Assembly: GCF_007004725.1 (NCBI RefSeq)
Contig: NZ_ML660164.1
Coordinates: 433,501 to 497,500, forward strand
DNA from: Aliikangiella coralliicola
GTDB taxonomy: Bacteria; Pseudomonadota; Gammaproteobacteria; Enterobacterales; Kangiellaceae
DNA length: 64,000 nt
Direction of reading: 5' to 3'
A program made the translations under genes and the position numbers. The notes beneath the pieces are model-generated. The model did not search any database, had not been told where the DNA came from, and was given only the letters and a program-made list of their open reading frames with translations. Positions 18,575-28,334 of the stretch are shown here, in pieces. Each line of letters opens with the position of its first letter. The first letter of the stretch is position 1.

Positions 18575-19297
18575 ATGACCATCCTACATAATACTGTCCC
18601 TGATATAGGGAGCGATGACAAAATCAACGATAAGAAAATCGCGAGTGCCGGAAAATTTATAACCCTTGAAGGAAGTGAGGGAGTCGGTAAGACAACCAGC
18701 CTGAAGTTTATCCAGTCATTTATCGAGTCTGCAGGCCATAAAGTTTTGGTGACTCGTGAGCCTGGTGGAACACCTTTAGCGGAAGACCTGAGAGCGACGT
18801 TATTGACCAATCGCGTGGAAAAGGTAGAGCCGGATACTGAGTTATTATTAATGTTTGCGGCACGCTGCCAACACGTTAATCAAGTGATTAAACCGGCTTT
18901 AGCTAGTGGAACCTGGGTGGTTTGTGACCGTTTCGTGGACGCCAGTTATGCCTATCAGGGAGGTGGAAGAGGGCTTGGTTTTGAGCGTATAAAACAGCTC
19001 GAGGATTGGAGTCTTAATGGTTTCGGCCCAGATATGACTATTTTGCTCGATATGTCGGTGGAAGACGGAATGACTCGAACCCGCTCAAGAGGCGCGCCTG
19101 ACAGGTTTGAGACCGAAAAAATGGCTTTTTATGAAAAAATTCGCAAAGCTTACCTTCAAAGAGCACGGCAAGATTCAGAACGTATTCATATTGTCGATGC
19201 TTCCCCCGATATTGAAACTGTGCAGCGTTCTCTTAAGCAGCTTTTACAGCAGACATTGCGAGAGAACTTCCGCGAAACAGCCCATGAAAGTTGTTAA
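18575..19297 (+). CDS. tmk: Thymidylate kinase
   Basis: Tmk phosphorylates dTMP to dTDP. It has the P-loop LEGSEGVGKTTSLKF, the DR motif with VCDRFVDASYAYQGGGRG, and LID-region arginines in TRTRSRGAPDRFE. At 240 residues it is about 25 longer at the N-terminus than usual (the usual protein would begin near GKFITLEG, residue 26). No closer ATG or GTG is in frame, so the extension seems real. No good ribosome-binding site precedes ATG 18575. It is followed directly by holB. Confidence 0.94.
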   Translation: MTILHNTVPDIGSDDKINDKKIASAGKFITLEGSEGVGKTTSLKFIQSFIESAGHKVLVTREPGGTPLAEDLRATLLTNRVEKVEPDTELLLMFAARCQHVNQVIKPALASGTWVVCDRFVDASYAYQGGGRGLGFERIKQLEDWSLNGFGPDMTILLDMSVEDGMTRTRSRGAPDRFETEKMAFYEKIRKAYLQRARQDSERIHIVDASPDIETVQRSLKQLLQQTLRENFRETAHESC

Positions 19298-19305
19298 CAG
19301 ATACG

Positions 19306-20310
19306 ATGCTAACCGCAGACTTGCCCTGGTTTAAACATTGTTTCGAGCACATTGAGTCGTCCTATCGGTCCGGTCGGCTGGCGCATGGTATTTTAGTTGC
19401 CGCTCCTGATGGTTCGGGCAAGACAATTTTCGCAGAAACTTTAGTTAAAAGTTTATTTTGCCGTGAAAGCCATTCGCAATTAGCATCGCCTTGTAACCAG
19501 TGTAAATCCTGTCATTTAATCGACGCTGGTACCCACCCAGATTTTCATTTAGTGGAAAGGTTAGTTGATAATAAAGGGAAACAAAAAAGTTCTATCGGTA
19601 TTGATCAAATCCGTCAACTCACTGCGAAACTAACAGACCAGGCTCAGCTGGACGGCTGGCGAGTAGCGCTGATTACTTCTGTGTCAGCGATGACTACGGC
19701 GTCGTTTAATGCATTACTGAAAACTTTGGAGGAACCGGGTGATAAAACATTACTGATTTTGTTATGTGATAATCTGCAAAAAGTGCCGGCGACAATTCGA
19801 AGTCGGTGCCAGATTTTACAACCGGAACTAAAAACCAGTATCAGTAAACCATGGATAATGGAAAAAGCCGGCGAATCTGAAGCTGTCGTTTCCGAAGCCC
19901 TGAGAAATTGTTATAACGCGCCTTTGAGTGCGCTAAATTATATTCAACAAGATGGCCATTCGACTCAACAGTCGCTTTATCAAAGCCTTGATCAGGTTTT
20001 GCAAAATCAATTAACGCCTTCAGAGTTTCTTCAGTCGGTTCCGGTTTCCGATAATGAAATGTGGGATGCGTTGGGCAATTATTTTTACTCTGCGAGCCTT
20101 TTAGCTATGGGCACGAATAAAGAGCAGTTGAATCGAGCAAATTATCAACAGCTCCCAGACAAGCTGATATTCAATCTCTATTCAAAAATAGTCGACTACA
20201 AGCGCGCACAGTTTTCTGGCAGTAATTTACAGTCAAAATTACAATTACAGGCTATACTTATACAATGGTTTGAAGCTGGCAGAAAAATAATCAATATATC
20301 AAAGGCTTAA
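19306..20310 (+). CDS. holB: DNA polymerase III subunit delta'
   Basis: HolB is the delta' subunit of the clamp loader. The AAA+ fold is visible: zinc-binding cysteines in CNQCKSCHLIDAG with the earlier CRES, Walker B-like RVALITSVSAMTTASFNALLKTLEEP, and sensor 1 SRCQIL. APDGSGKT fits a Walker A pattern, which many delta' proteins have lost. The frame opens at TTG 19291, which would overlap tmk by seven bases; ATG 19306 (MLTADLPWFKHCFEHIE) is the preferred start. tmk-holB-pilZ is the standard gammaproteobacterial order. Confidence 0.92.
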   Translation: MLTADLPWFKHCFEHIESSYRSGRLAHGILVAAPDGSGKTIFAETLVKSLFCRESHSQLASPCNQCKSCHLIDAGTHPDFHLVERLVDNKGKQKSSIGIDQIRQLTAKLTDQAQLDGWRVALITSVSAMTTASFNALLKTLEEPGDKTLLILLCDNLQKVPATIRSRCQILQPELKTSISKPWIMEKAGESEAVVSEALRNCYNAPLSALNYIQQDGHSTQQSLYQSLDQVLQNQLTPSEFLQSVPVSDNEMWDALGNYFYSASLLAMGTNKEQLNRANYQQLPDKLIFNLYSKIVDYKRAQFSGSNLQSKLQLQAILIQWFEAGRKIINISKA

Positions 20311-20540
20311 CAAATTATCTTAATGTCATTTGTCCTAAGGTTGAGGTTGCATTTAGTCGGCGAATAGGATAGTTTCTACTATTCGAATAATCGGGCGTGC
20401 ATTGTTGGGTTTACGTCAGTTCTGCAAAATAGCCGGGCTGATAAAAAGGATAAAAATTCAACGCGTATTTAAGCTGTTCAAACAATGATTGTCCAAAGCC
20501 CGACTTATCATTTCAAATTGCAGAGCGAAATCAATAATCC

Positions 20541-20894
20541 ATGGCAACACCAAGTTCTCCAAAACACGGCATACTACAATTAACGATTAAAGATAAGGGT
20601 GCGCTATACGCAGCTTATATGCCGTTTGTTAAAAATGGCGGATTATTTATTCCAACGAATAAACAATGCTCTATTGGCGACGAAGTTTTTATGCTGTTGA
20701 CTTTAATGGATGAAAAAGAGCGCTTACCCGTGGCTGGTAAAATTATCTGGGTGACGCCAAAAGGTGCTCAAGGTAACAAAGCAAGAGGTATCGGCGTTCA
20801 GTTTAGCGAACAGGATAAAGGTGTGACGCGTGGAAAAATTGAAACGCACCTTGCCGGAATTCTCGAATCTGATCGGATTACCCATACCATGTAA
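20541..20894 (+). CDS. pilZ: PilZ domain protein of the type IV pilus PilZ group
   Basis: A 117-residue single PilZ domain very like Pseudomonas PilZ: ILQLTIKDKGALYAAYMPFV, NGGLFIPTNK, GDEVFMLLTLMDEKERLPV, GKIIWVTPKGAQGNKARGIGVQF. This subgroup is required for type IV pilus assembly through PilB and FimX. It lacks the RxxxR and DxSxxG c-di-GMP contacts of other PilZ proteins (the region reads NGGLFI), as in its Pseudomonas homologue, so no direct c-di-GMP binding is expected. The gene lies between holB and tatD as usual. Confidence 0.93.
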   Translation: MATPSSPKHGILQLTIKDKGALYAAYMPFVKNGGLFIPTNKQCSIGDEVFMLLTLMDEKERLPVAGKIIWVTPKGAQGNKARGIGVQFSEQDKGVTRGKIETHLAGILESDRITHTM

Positions 20895-20979
20895 AACTGG
20901 CCATTTTTCAATTTTATTCTGACCTGTTATTCAAATTTTTTCTTTTCTTAACTCACTATCGAAATCTGATTATTAAAAA

Positions 20980-21753
20980 ATGCTAGTAGATTCCCATTGC
21001 CATCTTGATCGAATAGATTTAGCACCCTTTGACGGGCAACTAGAAAACGCTATCAGTGCTGCGAAAGAAGCCGGCGTTGAGCAGTTTTTGTGTGTTGCAA
21101 TTAACGCTGAGAACCAACCTGAAGTTCTAAAAATAGCCGAAGCTCATGAAGAAATACATGCCTCTGCTGGCATCCATCCGCTTTATACCGAAGGTCAGGA
21201 AATTGACTTTGAATATCTCTGCGAACAGGCAAAGCATCCCAAAGTTGTTGCTATAGGTGAAACTGGCCTTGATTATTTTTATGCAGAAGAATCAGCCGAA
21301 AAACAGCAAAAGTTATTCCGAACCCACGTGCAGGCTGCCGTTAAGTCTGAATTGCCATTAATTATTCATACCAGAGATGCGAGAAAAGATACGCTGGAAA
21401 TCCTCAGACACGAAGGCGCGGAAAAGGTCGGCGGCGTATTACATTGCTTTACCGAGTCTCTGGCAATGGCGGAAGAAGCCATGGAAATGGGGTTTTATGT
21501 TTCATTTTCGGGGATAGTCACTTTTAAAAATGCCTCGGAATTACGTCAAGTTGCTGCAAAAATTCCGGACGACAGAATATTGGTTGAAACCGATAGCCCT
21601 TATCTGACGCCGGTTCCGCATCGAGGTAAACCAAACTCTCCAATGTATGTTTCCGATGTGGCTAAATGCCTGGCTGAGTTGCGCGACGTTCCTTATGAAG
21701 CGTTTTGTCGGCAAACCACCAATAATTATCGGCGACTATTTTTCTCCGAGTAG
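20980..21753 (+). CDS. TatD-family metal-dependent deoxyribonuclease (YcfH-like)
   Basis: This 257-residue TIM-barrel hydrolase shows the TatD metal ligands: VDSHCHLDRI (His-x-His), GETGLDYFY, PLIIHTRDA, HCFTES and the final ETDSPYLTP. Family members act as 3'-5' exonucleases on DNA. The gene closes the conserved fab-tmk-holB-pilZ block exactly where ycfH is found in related genomes, so the orthologue assignment is likely. A hairpin lies ten bases after its stop. Confidence 0.92.
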   Translation: MLVDSHCHLDRIDLAPFDGQLENAISAAKEAGVEQFLCVAINAENQPEVLKIAEAHEEIHASAGIHPLYTEGQEIDFEYLCEQAKHPKVVAIGETGLDYFYAEESAEKQQKLFRTHVQAAVKSELPLIIHTRDARKDTLEILRHEGAEKVGGVLHCFTESLAMAEEAMEMGFYVSFSGIVTFKNASELRQVAAKIPDDRILVETDSPYLTPVPHRGKPNSPMYVSDVAKCLAELRDVPYEAFCRQTTNNYRRLFFSE

Positions 21754-21762
21754 ATTAACGAT

Positions 21763-21799
21763 GAGCTGCGCGACATAATTCTGCAGCTCGATAGTTTTG
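21763..21799 (+). terminator. Probable terminator after tatD
   Basis: Seven-base stem GAGCTGC / GCAGCTC (21763-21769 and 21783-21789) with a short T run soon after; moderately convincing. Confidence 0.5.
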
Positions 21800-21872
21800 C
21801 CCAATTCCTACCTTCACTATAATGGTCATCTTTTGATTATTTTTAAAAGTTATAAAAATATTTAAGCCTGAC

Positions 21873-21913
21873 ATGATTTAAGTCATTAAATTATCGGTCT
21901 ATTTGTTTATAAT
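21873..21913 (+). promoter_or_regulatory. Fnr/Anr-like promoter of the universal stress gene
   Basis: ATGAT-ttaa-GTCAT (21873-21886) resembles the Fnr box TTGAT-N4-ATCAA at 7 of 10 positions. A perfect TATAAT -10 lies at 21908-21913. The expected start near 21920 puts the box centre at about -41, the class II activator position. Universal stress genes are Anr targets in pseudomonads. Confidence 0.5.
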
Positions 21914-21992
21914 AAATACTGTACCTGCTGTTAACCTTCTTGGTTATTGTATTTCCATAAACTTCTTATCAACAGATAGAAAGGTGAGGACT

Positions 21993-22937
21993 ATGCAATC
22001 AATTAATCGAATTCTGGTGTGTCTTGATCCAGACAGAGAACAACAGCCTGCTTTGCAAAAAGCCATTTACCTGGCAAAAATCTACCAAGCAGAAATAGAC
22101 CTGTTATTGGTCGTTTATAAACGAAGTTTAGTCAATAATCTTTTTTTTAGCTCGGAACAATTCGAGCTGGCAAAACAAGGGTATGTTCGTTCACAAAAAA
22201 AGTGGGTGAATGGGTATTTAAAAGAAGTTGAGAAAGCTGATATCAGTTGTCGTTCTGAAGTGATATGGCATAAACCGCTTTATGAAGCGGTTCTTCAAAA
22301 AGCAGAAGAAATGAAAGCTGATTTAGTCATTAAATCGACTCATGAACACCCAACTATCAACAAAGTTTTTTTCACACCAAACGATTGGCAACTACTGAAG
22401 TCTTGTCCAGTCCCACTTATTCTTGCTAAGGCAGAAACGAGTTCTCAATACAATAAAGTGCTTTGTGCTATTGACCCAAGTCATGCTCATGGAAAACCCG
22501 AAACACTTGACCCTAAGATTTTGCAGACAGGTAAAGACGTTTGTAAGGTGCTCGATAGTGATTGTCATGTGACTCATTGTTATGATCCGATAAGCTTTCA
22601 ATTGTGGAGTGATATCGGACTAGGAATGGGCGTTGGAATGGGACCAACCGACTTTGCAATGGGCGAAGAAAATTATGATTCTTATCTTCAACAGTTGAAA
22701 AAAAATCAGGAAGAAAAGTTTGATAAAACCGTTAGAGAGTTTCAATTTGATAAAGAACAATTACATCTGGTTGAAGGGTATCCAGAAACTTTATTACCGG
22801 AACTAGTTAAACAAATGAAAATTGATTTGCTGGTTCTTGGTACGACTTATCATTCTGGTCTAGTTGGAAGTACTGCAGAAAAAATTCTGGATAATATTAA
22901 TTGTGATGTTTTATCAGTACAGATAGCGAAGAGTTAA
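21993..22937 (+). CDS. Tandem universal stress protein (UspE-like)
   Basis: The 314-residue protein has two Usp domains, residues 1-150 (INRILVCLDPDRE, DLVIKSTHEHP, CPVPLILAK) and 155-314 (YNKVLCAIDPS, DLLVLGTTYHSGLVGSTAEKILDNINCDVL). The second has the ATP-binding G-2x-G-9x-G(S/T) type loop. UspE-like proteins act in stress survival and oxygen-limited growth. The frame is open upstream to 21903, but AGGTGAGGA right before ATG 21993 marks the start. No other gene is cotranscribed; a hairpin at 23042-23077 may end the transcript. Confidence 0.9.
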   Translation: MQSINRILVCLDPDREQQPALQKAIYLAKIYQAEIDLLLVVYKRSLVNNLFFSSEQFELAKQGYVRSQKKWVNGYLKEVEKADISCRSEVIWHKPLYEAVLQKAEEMKADLVIKSTHEHPTINKVFFTPNDWQLLKSCPVPLILAKAETSSQYNKVLCAIDPSHAHGKPETLDPKILQTGKDVCKVLDSDCHVTHCYDPISFQLWSDIGLGMGVGMGPTDFAMGEENYDSYLQQLKKNQEEKFDKTVREFQFDKEQLHLVEGYPETLLPELVKQMKIDLLVLGTTYHSGLVGSTAEKILDNINCDVLSVQIAKS

Positions 22938-23041
22938 AGCTGCAATTAAGAACAATTTGAATGGCGTGAATGGAAAATTTTCTTCTGTATGTTTGCAAGA
23001 AAATTTCGATGGAAGTAAAAGTGATTTATTGATTTTTTTAT

Positions 23042-23077
23042 GTGATATTTTTTAATAAGTTTAATTAAAAATATCAC
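23042..23077. terminator. AT-rich hairpin between convergent genes
   Basis: GTGATATTTTTTAA (23042-23055) pairs with TTAAAAATATCAC (23065-23077) apart from one extra T; it may act as a transcript end or mRNA-stabilising hairpin for the stress gene. Confidence 0.4.
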
Positions 23078-23128
23078 TTGAAAAAAATTAATCGACGTAA
23101 AAAGTTGCCAATTTGATAAATAACAAAC

Positions 23129-23164
23129 AAAAAAAATCCCAGGCTCTTTCACAGATTACCTGGG
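23129..23164 (-). terminator. Terminator of the YiiX-like gene
   Basis: On the minus strand, CCCAGG, a loop and CCTGGG followed by a T run (A run at 23129-23136 on the plus strand). It faces the minus-strand gene ending at 23348. Confidence 0.65.
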
Positions 23165-23347
23165 GTAGGGGAAGTAGAAGAAGAATGTCAGATCTTCGTA
23201 ATTCGGTAAATCACTTTAAATTGAGTTCCTGTAATTAAATCTAGTAGAGTTTCTAATAATTGCCAGTTTTTTTGAGATATTTTTAGATTATTTTTTGCTA
23301 GATAACAGCAATCGATATAAATAATCTCTATGTGTAATTTTTGTCAG

Positions 23348-24160
23348 TTATTTTTGATGATAAACATCAAAATCTTGATCCCCGTGTCCTACGACTCCGT
23401 CTTTATTCCAGGGTAAATCACGATAAGGACTACTGCCAGGAGCGCCCATAAAAGGATATTTTTTTATATCAAAATAAGGGGAGTAATCGAAGTCGGCGGG
23501 AGTATAAAGACGCGTGTTTCTCGGGATGAGTTCAACGCCATCTTTACCTATTCTTCGAAACAAGGGAAGCACTGGATATCTGACGGAATAGAATGCTTCT
23601 GCAATCATTGAGGAGCAAACCGCTTTAGTCATTTCATCAGGGTTTCGTGTAAATAAACTTGAGCGCCAACGCCTCGGTAAAATTCGCCAGGGAAAAATAA
23701 AACGGGCCAGATCAAACAGTTGGCGAATGTTATAACCAACGCCGAGTTTTTCTATCGCATAATTAATAACATTTTGCGCGTCCTGCGCTGAGAGTGCAGA
23801 GGGACGACAAATTCTTAAATTGTCTTTTGCGTATTCTTCTAACGGCGTCACAATCATCCCTTTACCTAAAATTCCTTCAATAAGCAGATGTTGATCGGGT
23901 TCCGCCGAATAATGTTGTTGAAGTCTCTGTCGTTGTTCTTCATTCTGAATATCGTGAAGACGGCCAATATATAAAGCCGAATGTGACCAGCGGCTTTGGG
24001 TAATAATTCGAATCACGTCAGAGACGCGACTGCGGCCCTCAACTAAAACAACATCTCCAGGTCGAATGCCATAGCTTAATTTCTCAAAGTCGCAAATTGG
24101 GAATTTTGCCGGTGGTGTTTCGCGGTTTAGCCAGTTTTCTAATTTATTACGTATGGACAT
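23348..24160 (-). CDS. YiiX/YaeF-type permuted papain-like cysteine hydrolase
   Basis: The 270-residue protein has the circularly permuted NlpC/P60 pattern: RPGDVVLVEGRSRVSDVIRI, then SRWSHSALYIG with the catalytic histidine, and, near residue 180, MTKAVCSSMIAEAFYSV with the catalytic cysteine. There is no signal peptide or lipobox, so it appears cytoplasmic, unlike YaeF. It should hydrolyse amide or thioester bonds; lipid or peptidoglycan substrates are proposed for the family. It stands alone with its own terminator. Confidence 0.8.
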   Translation of the reverse strand: MSIRNKLENWLNRETPPAKFPICDFEKLSYGIRPGDVVLVEGRSRVSDVIRIITQSRWSHSALYIGRLHDIQNEEQRQRLQQHYSAEPDQHLLIEGILGKGMIVTPLEEYAKDNLRICRPSALSAQDAQNVINYAIEKLGVGYNIRQLFDLARFIFPWRILPRRWRSSLFTRNPDEMTKAVCSSMIAEAFYSVRYPVLPLFRRIGKDGVELIPRNTRLYTPADFDYSPYFDIKKYPFMGAPGSSPYRDLPWNKDGVVGHGDQDFDVYHQK

Positions 24161-24402
24161 TTTTGTTTGACGAACATTAATAGTTTGGAAGGTAAATTAT
24201 GTTTTATTTTCAACTAGTTAAATTATAACGATATAAATACTTTAAGCTAGTAATCTTTTTGATGGTAGATTGAGTGCGTAAATCGACTTGAGTGGCAATT
24301 ATACGATAATCAAATTCTTGCATAAGGGCACAGTTTAGCAATTTTAAAAGTCAAAGCGCCGGGAGTTGTGGTCGGTGGCTTACCTGGTGAGATGAATTCA
24401 GA

Positions 24403-24416
24403 TTGACAAGTATCAA
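24403..24416 (+). promoter_or_regulatory. Fnr-like box upstream of gcdH
   Basis: TTGAC-aagt-ATCAA agrees with the Fnr consensus TTGAT-N4-ATCAA at nine of ten positions. It also contains a TTGACA -35-like hexamer. It lies 103 bases before the gcdH start; no clear -10 can be placed. Confidence 0.4.
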
Positions 24417-24518
24417 TAGTTAAGGACATATTAGTCTTTGACACTGGTTAATTAATGAGATTTTGGCTAGACTAGGCGCCACTTTTTAGGCGACAACTAT
24501 TGATAAACGGCGACGATT

Positions 24519-25694
24519 ATGACTCTTGATATTTGGGACGATTTATTTTTACTCGATCAACAATTGAACGAAGACGAAAGAATGGTACGTGACATGGCCA
24601 GAGGCTATGCACAGGAAAAACTCATGCCGAGAGTGCAAGAGGCCAATCGAAATGAAATTTTCGATACTGAAATCATGCGCGAAATGGGCGAACTCGGTTT
24701 ACTTGGGTCAACCATTAACGGATATGGTTGTGCTGGTGTGAGCTATGTTTCCTACGGCCTGGTTGCTAGAGAGATTGAGCGAGTGGATAGTGGCTATCGT
24801 TCCGCACTCAGCGTGCAATCGAGTTTGGTGATGCATCCAATTAATGCCTATGGAACTGAAGCACAAAAAGAAAAGTATTTACCCAAGCTGGCCACCGGTG
24901 AGTGGATTGGCTGTTTTGGCCTGACTGAGCCTGACAGTGGTTCAGATCCTGCAAGTATGAAAACCCGCGCAAAGAAAGTTGACGGTGGTTATAAGTTAAC
25001 CGGTACTAAAATGTGGATAACCAATTCTCCGGTTGCTGATGTCTTCGTCGTTTGGGCAAAAAATGAAGCAGAAGATAATCGAATCTGCGGCTTTGTATTA
25101 GAAAAAGGCATGGAAGGGCTTAGTGCACCTAAAATTGAAGGCAAATTCTCCCTAAGAGCATCGGTGACAGGCGAGATTGTTATGGACGAAGTATTTGTTC
25201 CAGAAGAGAATATGTTTCCAGAAATCCGCGGATTAGCAGGTCCATTCGGATGTTTGAATATGGCTCGTTATGGTATTGCGTGGGGAGCGATGGGGGCTGC
25301 GGAGTTCTGCTGGCATGCGGCACGTAGTTATGGTCTTGATCGAAAACAGTTCGACCGTCCGCTCGCTGCAACTCAATTGTTTCAGAAAAAACTCGCCGAT
25401 ATGCAGACGGAAATCACACTTGCCCTACAAGGGGCGATACGAGTAGGGCAATTAATTGATGCTAAAGCATTTAAACCAGAGATGATTTCGTTAATTAAGC
25501 GAAATTCATGCGGTAAGGCATTGGACATTGCCAGAACTTCCAGGGATATGCATGGTGGTAACGGTATCAGTGACGAATTCCATGTGGTTCGGCACATGCT
25601 TAATCTGGAAGCAGTCAACACTTACGAAGGTACTCATGACATTCATGCGCTTATTCTTGGAAGAGCGCAAACAGGTATTCAAGCGTTCAAATAG
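24519..25694 (+). CDS. gcdH: Glutaryl-CoA dehydrogenase
   Basis: The enzyme oxidises and decarboxylates glutaryl-CoA to crotonyl-CoA in lysine and tryptophan degradation. The 391-residue acyl-CoA dehydrogenase has [15 protein letters not shown] and [17 protein letters not shown] for FAD and substrate binding, and the GcdH-specific ending [20 protein letters not shown] with the catalytic glutamate. ATG at 24519 follows a weak ribosome-binding site. The usual partner regulator is not adjacent. A terminator follows. An Fnr-like box upstream suggests oxygen control. Confidence 0.93.
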   Translation: MTLDIWDDLFLLDQQLNEDERMVRDMARGYAQEKLMPRVQEANRNEIFDTEIMREMGELGLLGSTINGYGCAGVSYVSYGLVAREIERVDSGYRSALSVQSSLVMHPINAYGTEAQKEKYLPKLATGEWIGCFGLTEPDSGSDPASMKTRAKKVDGGYKLTGTKMWITNSPVADVFVVWAKNEAEDNRICGFVLEKGMEGLSAPKIEGKFSLRASVTGEIVMDEVFVPEENMFPEIRGLAGPFGCLNMARYGIAWGAMGAAEFCWHAARSYGLDRKQFDRPLAATQLFQKKLADMQTEITLALQGAIRVGQLIDAKAFKPEMISLIKRNSCGKALDIARTSRDMHGGNGISDEFHVVRHMLNLEAVNTYEGTHDIHALILGRAQTGIQAFK

Positions 25695-25749
25695 GGTTTG
25701 GCCATAACGTCAATTGATGTTACGGATAGTGCTCAATTAGCTTATGACA

Positions 25750-25780
25750 AACGGCCTTTAACGAAAGGCCGTTTTTCTTT
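25750..25780 (+). terminator. Terminator after gcdH
   Basis: Ten-base stem AACGGCCTTT / AAAGGCCGTT with a four-base loop, then a T run. Confidence 0.9.
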
Positions 25781-25945
25781 CTGAGATAAATGTTAAGTAA
25801 TTAACATTTCGACCGATAAAGTCTCTGGGCAGCGAGCGCAAATTTTGTACCAATGGACATTAATTCAATATCATTCAACAAAAAAACAACCAGTTACACA
25901 TTATTTTACATTGAGTTACTCTAGAAACGCTGTTTTTCTTGAGTT

Positions 25946-25980
25946 TTCCGTAATTTAAGGTTATTTATTTACTTACGGAA
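25946..25980. repeat. 8-bp inverted repeat upstream of prc
   Basis: TTCCGTAA (25946-25953) and TTACGGAA (25973-25980) are perfect inverted copies 19 bases apart, about 120 bases before prc. They could be an operator or part of a leader structure. The rest of 25781-26098 shows nothing else I can name. Confidence 0.4.
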
Positions 25981-26098
25981 GGAACAATTCCATCGAGCAA
26001 CCTGTCAAAGCAAGAAGTTAAAGCCCAATCAATTAAAAAGGGCTACTATTTAAGAAATCAGGTATTGCAATAATCACGTGAATTAGGACCCAGATGTA

Positions 26099-28225
26099 AT
26101 GGTATCGATTAAATCAGTAGTTAAAACCAGCATTATCGCTATTTCGTTGTCGACCACATGCCAGCTAATAGCAAATCCCAACCCCAATCCAAATCCGACA
26201 ATCGCTTCAGTGGAAGATCCGCAAATGTTGGATATTTCGCCAAAGGCGGTTCATCACCAGGCGAGCCGGTACATTTCCTGGTTTATTCATGACTATCATT
26301 ACGCCAAGCCAAAGCTTAGGGATAACGAGTCGGCTAAAATCCTCGAACAATACATCGAAATGCTTGATCCGAACAAAAGCTATTTTCTTGCCAGTGATAT
26401 TCGAGGATTCCAAAAGTATCGCTATAAAATGGATGATTCAATTTCTTACGGCTTATTGAACCCGTCTTTTGATATTTATGCGGTGTTTCAAAAGCGCTGG
26501 GCAGAGCGAAATGAATATGCGATGTCTTTGCTGAATAAAAAAATGGATTTCACCACCAAAGACGAGTTTCAGATTGACCGAGAAGAGGCTAACTGGGCAG
26601 TTAATAAAGAAGAATTGGATGATTACTGGCAAAAGCGGGTAAAAAATGATGCGCTCAATCTGGTTCTGGCCGATAAAAAATGGGAAGAAGCTAAAGAGAT
26701 ACTGACAAAAAGATATAAAGTCGCCATGCGGCGCGTTTCGCAAATTAATAGCGAAGATGTTTTCAGTTATTTTATGAATGCTTACACCAACACTGTAGAC
26801 CCACATACTTCTTATTTTTCACCGCGAACAGCGGAAAACTTCAATATTGATATGAAGCTTTCGTTAGAAGGCATTGGTGCGGTACTGCAGGCTGACGATG
26901 TTTACACCAAAATTAATCGCATCGTTGAAGCCGGCCCTGCAGATAAGTCGGGCGAGATTTCAGTAGATGATAAAATCATTGCCGTCGGTCAAGATAAAGA
27001 ACCCATGGTTGATGTGGTTGGTTGGCGATTGGACGATGTGGTGGATCTGATCCGCGGTGATGCTGGAAGTGTGGTTCGTCTTGAAGTGGAGCCAGCTAAC
27101 AGCACTGTTTCCGGGAAAACGAAAATTGTTTCTATCGTTAGAGAAAAAGTAAAGTTAGAAGAGCAGGCGGCTAAGTCAGAAGTCATTGAAATCGAAAATG
27201 GCGGTAAAACACAGCGTGTGGGTGTGATTGACTTACCCAAGTTTTATGTGGATTTTAAAGCGCGCTATGAAGGCAAGAAAGATTATCGCAGCACCACCAG
27301 AGATGTGCGTCGTCTCATCGAAGAAATGAAAGCAGATAAAGGTATCGATGCACTGATTATCGACCTTCGATCGAACGGTGGTGGTGCACTTGATGAAGCA
27401 ACCGCGTTAACCGGTCTATTTATCGATAAAGGACCTGTGGTTCAAGATCGTAATCGTCGCGGTCAGGTAGAAATACTGGGTGATACCGATGCCGGTACTA
27501 GTTGGGATGGTGCGCTAGCTGTATTGGTTAATGGTTCAAGTGCTTCAGCGTCGGAAATTTTCGCCGGCGCCATCCAAGATTATGGACGCGGACTTATTAT
27601 CGGTGAACAAACCTTTGGTAAAGGTACTGTTCAAACGGTGTTAGATCTCAACCAACGAGTCAGGTCCGAAGACAATGGGTTTGGTGCGTTAAAACTTACC
27701 GTGAACAAATTCTACCGAATTACCGGCAAAAGCACTCAGATGAAAGGCGTTATGCCGGATATTAATTTTCCTGACCCTTACTCAAGAAAAGATTTTGGCG
27801 AACAAAGCTACGATTCTGCACTGAAGTGGGATGTGATTAATCCTGTGGACTATGACAAGGTTGGCGATTTCAGTGATTACCTGGCAGCGCTACAAAAGAA
27901 GCATGAGCAAAGAATTGAAAATGATCGTGAGTTTCAATACTTGATCGAAGATATTGCTGAGCTGAATAAGCGCCGTGCCAAGAAAACCGTTAGCCTTAAT
28001 ATTGAAGAGCGTAAGCAAAGACGCAAAATGGATAAGCAAAAGCAACTTGATCGCGAGAATGAAAGACGCGTGGTGAAGGGGTTGAAGCCAATTCTACAAA
28101 TTGACGAAAATACTGAGTTGACAGAGCCCGATGACAGTAAGCTTCAAGAAGCTGCTAATATTTTGCTCGACTATGTCATTCTCCAGCAAACTAATAAATA
28201 CGCGGACTTGAATAATAAGTCATAA
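26099..28225 (+). CDS. prc: Tail-specific protease Prc (Tsp)
   Basis: Prc is a periplasmic S41 protease that removes proteins with nonpolar C-termini and controls murein hydrolases. The N-terminus is a signal peptide (residues 1-25, ending QLIANP). A PDZ domain covers about 250-340. The catalytic domain holds RSNGGGALDEA, the serine in NGSSASASEIFAGA (near 483) and the lysine in FGKGTVQ (Lys508). A charged C-terminal DUF3340-type region ends at 708. Just after the signal peptide there is an NPNPNPNP run, which could be a slippage-prone repeat. ATG 26099 has AGGA ten bases upstream. Confidence 0.95.
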   Translation: MVSIKSVVKTSIIAISLSTTCQLIANPNPNPNPTIASVEDPQMLDISPKAVHHQASRYISWFIHDYHYAKPKLRDNESAKILEQYIEMLDPNKSYFLASDIRGFQKYRYKMDDSISYGLLNPSFDIYAVFQKRWAERNEYAMSLLNKKMDFTTKDEFQIDREEANWAVNKEELDDYWQKRVKNDALNLVLADKKWEEAKEILTKRYKVAMRRVSQINSEDVFSYFMNAYTNTVDPHTSYFSPRTAENFNIDMKLSLEGIGAVLQADDVYTKINRIVEAGPADKSGEISVDDKIIAVGQDKEPMVDVVGWRLDDVVDLIRGDAGSVVRLEVEPANSTVSGKTKIVSIVREKVKLEEQAAKSEVIEIENGGKTQRVGVIDLPKFYVDFKARYEGKKDYRSTTRDVRRLIEEMKADKGIDALIIDLRSNGGGALDEATALTGLFIDKGPVVQDRNRRGQVEILGDTDAGTSWDGALAVLVNGSSASASEIFAGAIQDYGRGLIIGEQTFGKGTVQTVLDLNQRVRSEDNGFGALKLTVNKFYRITGKSTQMKGVMPDINFPDPYSRKDFGEQSYDSALKWDVINPVDYDKVGDFSDYLAALQKKHEQRIENDREFQYLIEDIAELNKRRAKKTVSLNIEERKQRRKMDKQKQLDRENERRVVKGLKPILQIDENTELTEPDDSKLQEAANILLDYVILQQTNKYADLNNKS

Positions 28226-28251
28226 AAAAGGGGCAGACAGCCCCTTTTTTT
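28224..28251 (+). terminator. Terminator after prc
   Basis: A run, GGGGC-agaca-GCCCC stem and T run right after the prc stop. Confidence 0.92.
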
Positions 28252-28334
28252 ATCTCAATTCACATCAATAACTCCCTGCCGAAAACAGACTAAAAATAGA
28301 CCTTGTTATCGATAACGATAAAAGTTTACTCGCA

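Noticed and set aside
20360-20400. Terminator hairpin CGAATAG/CTATTCG after holB
   Set aside because: The stem has no T run and the loop is long, so a terminator call is not justified.
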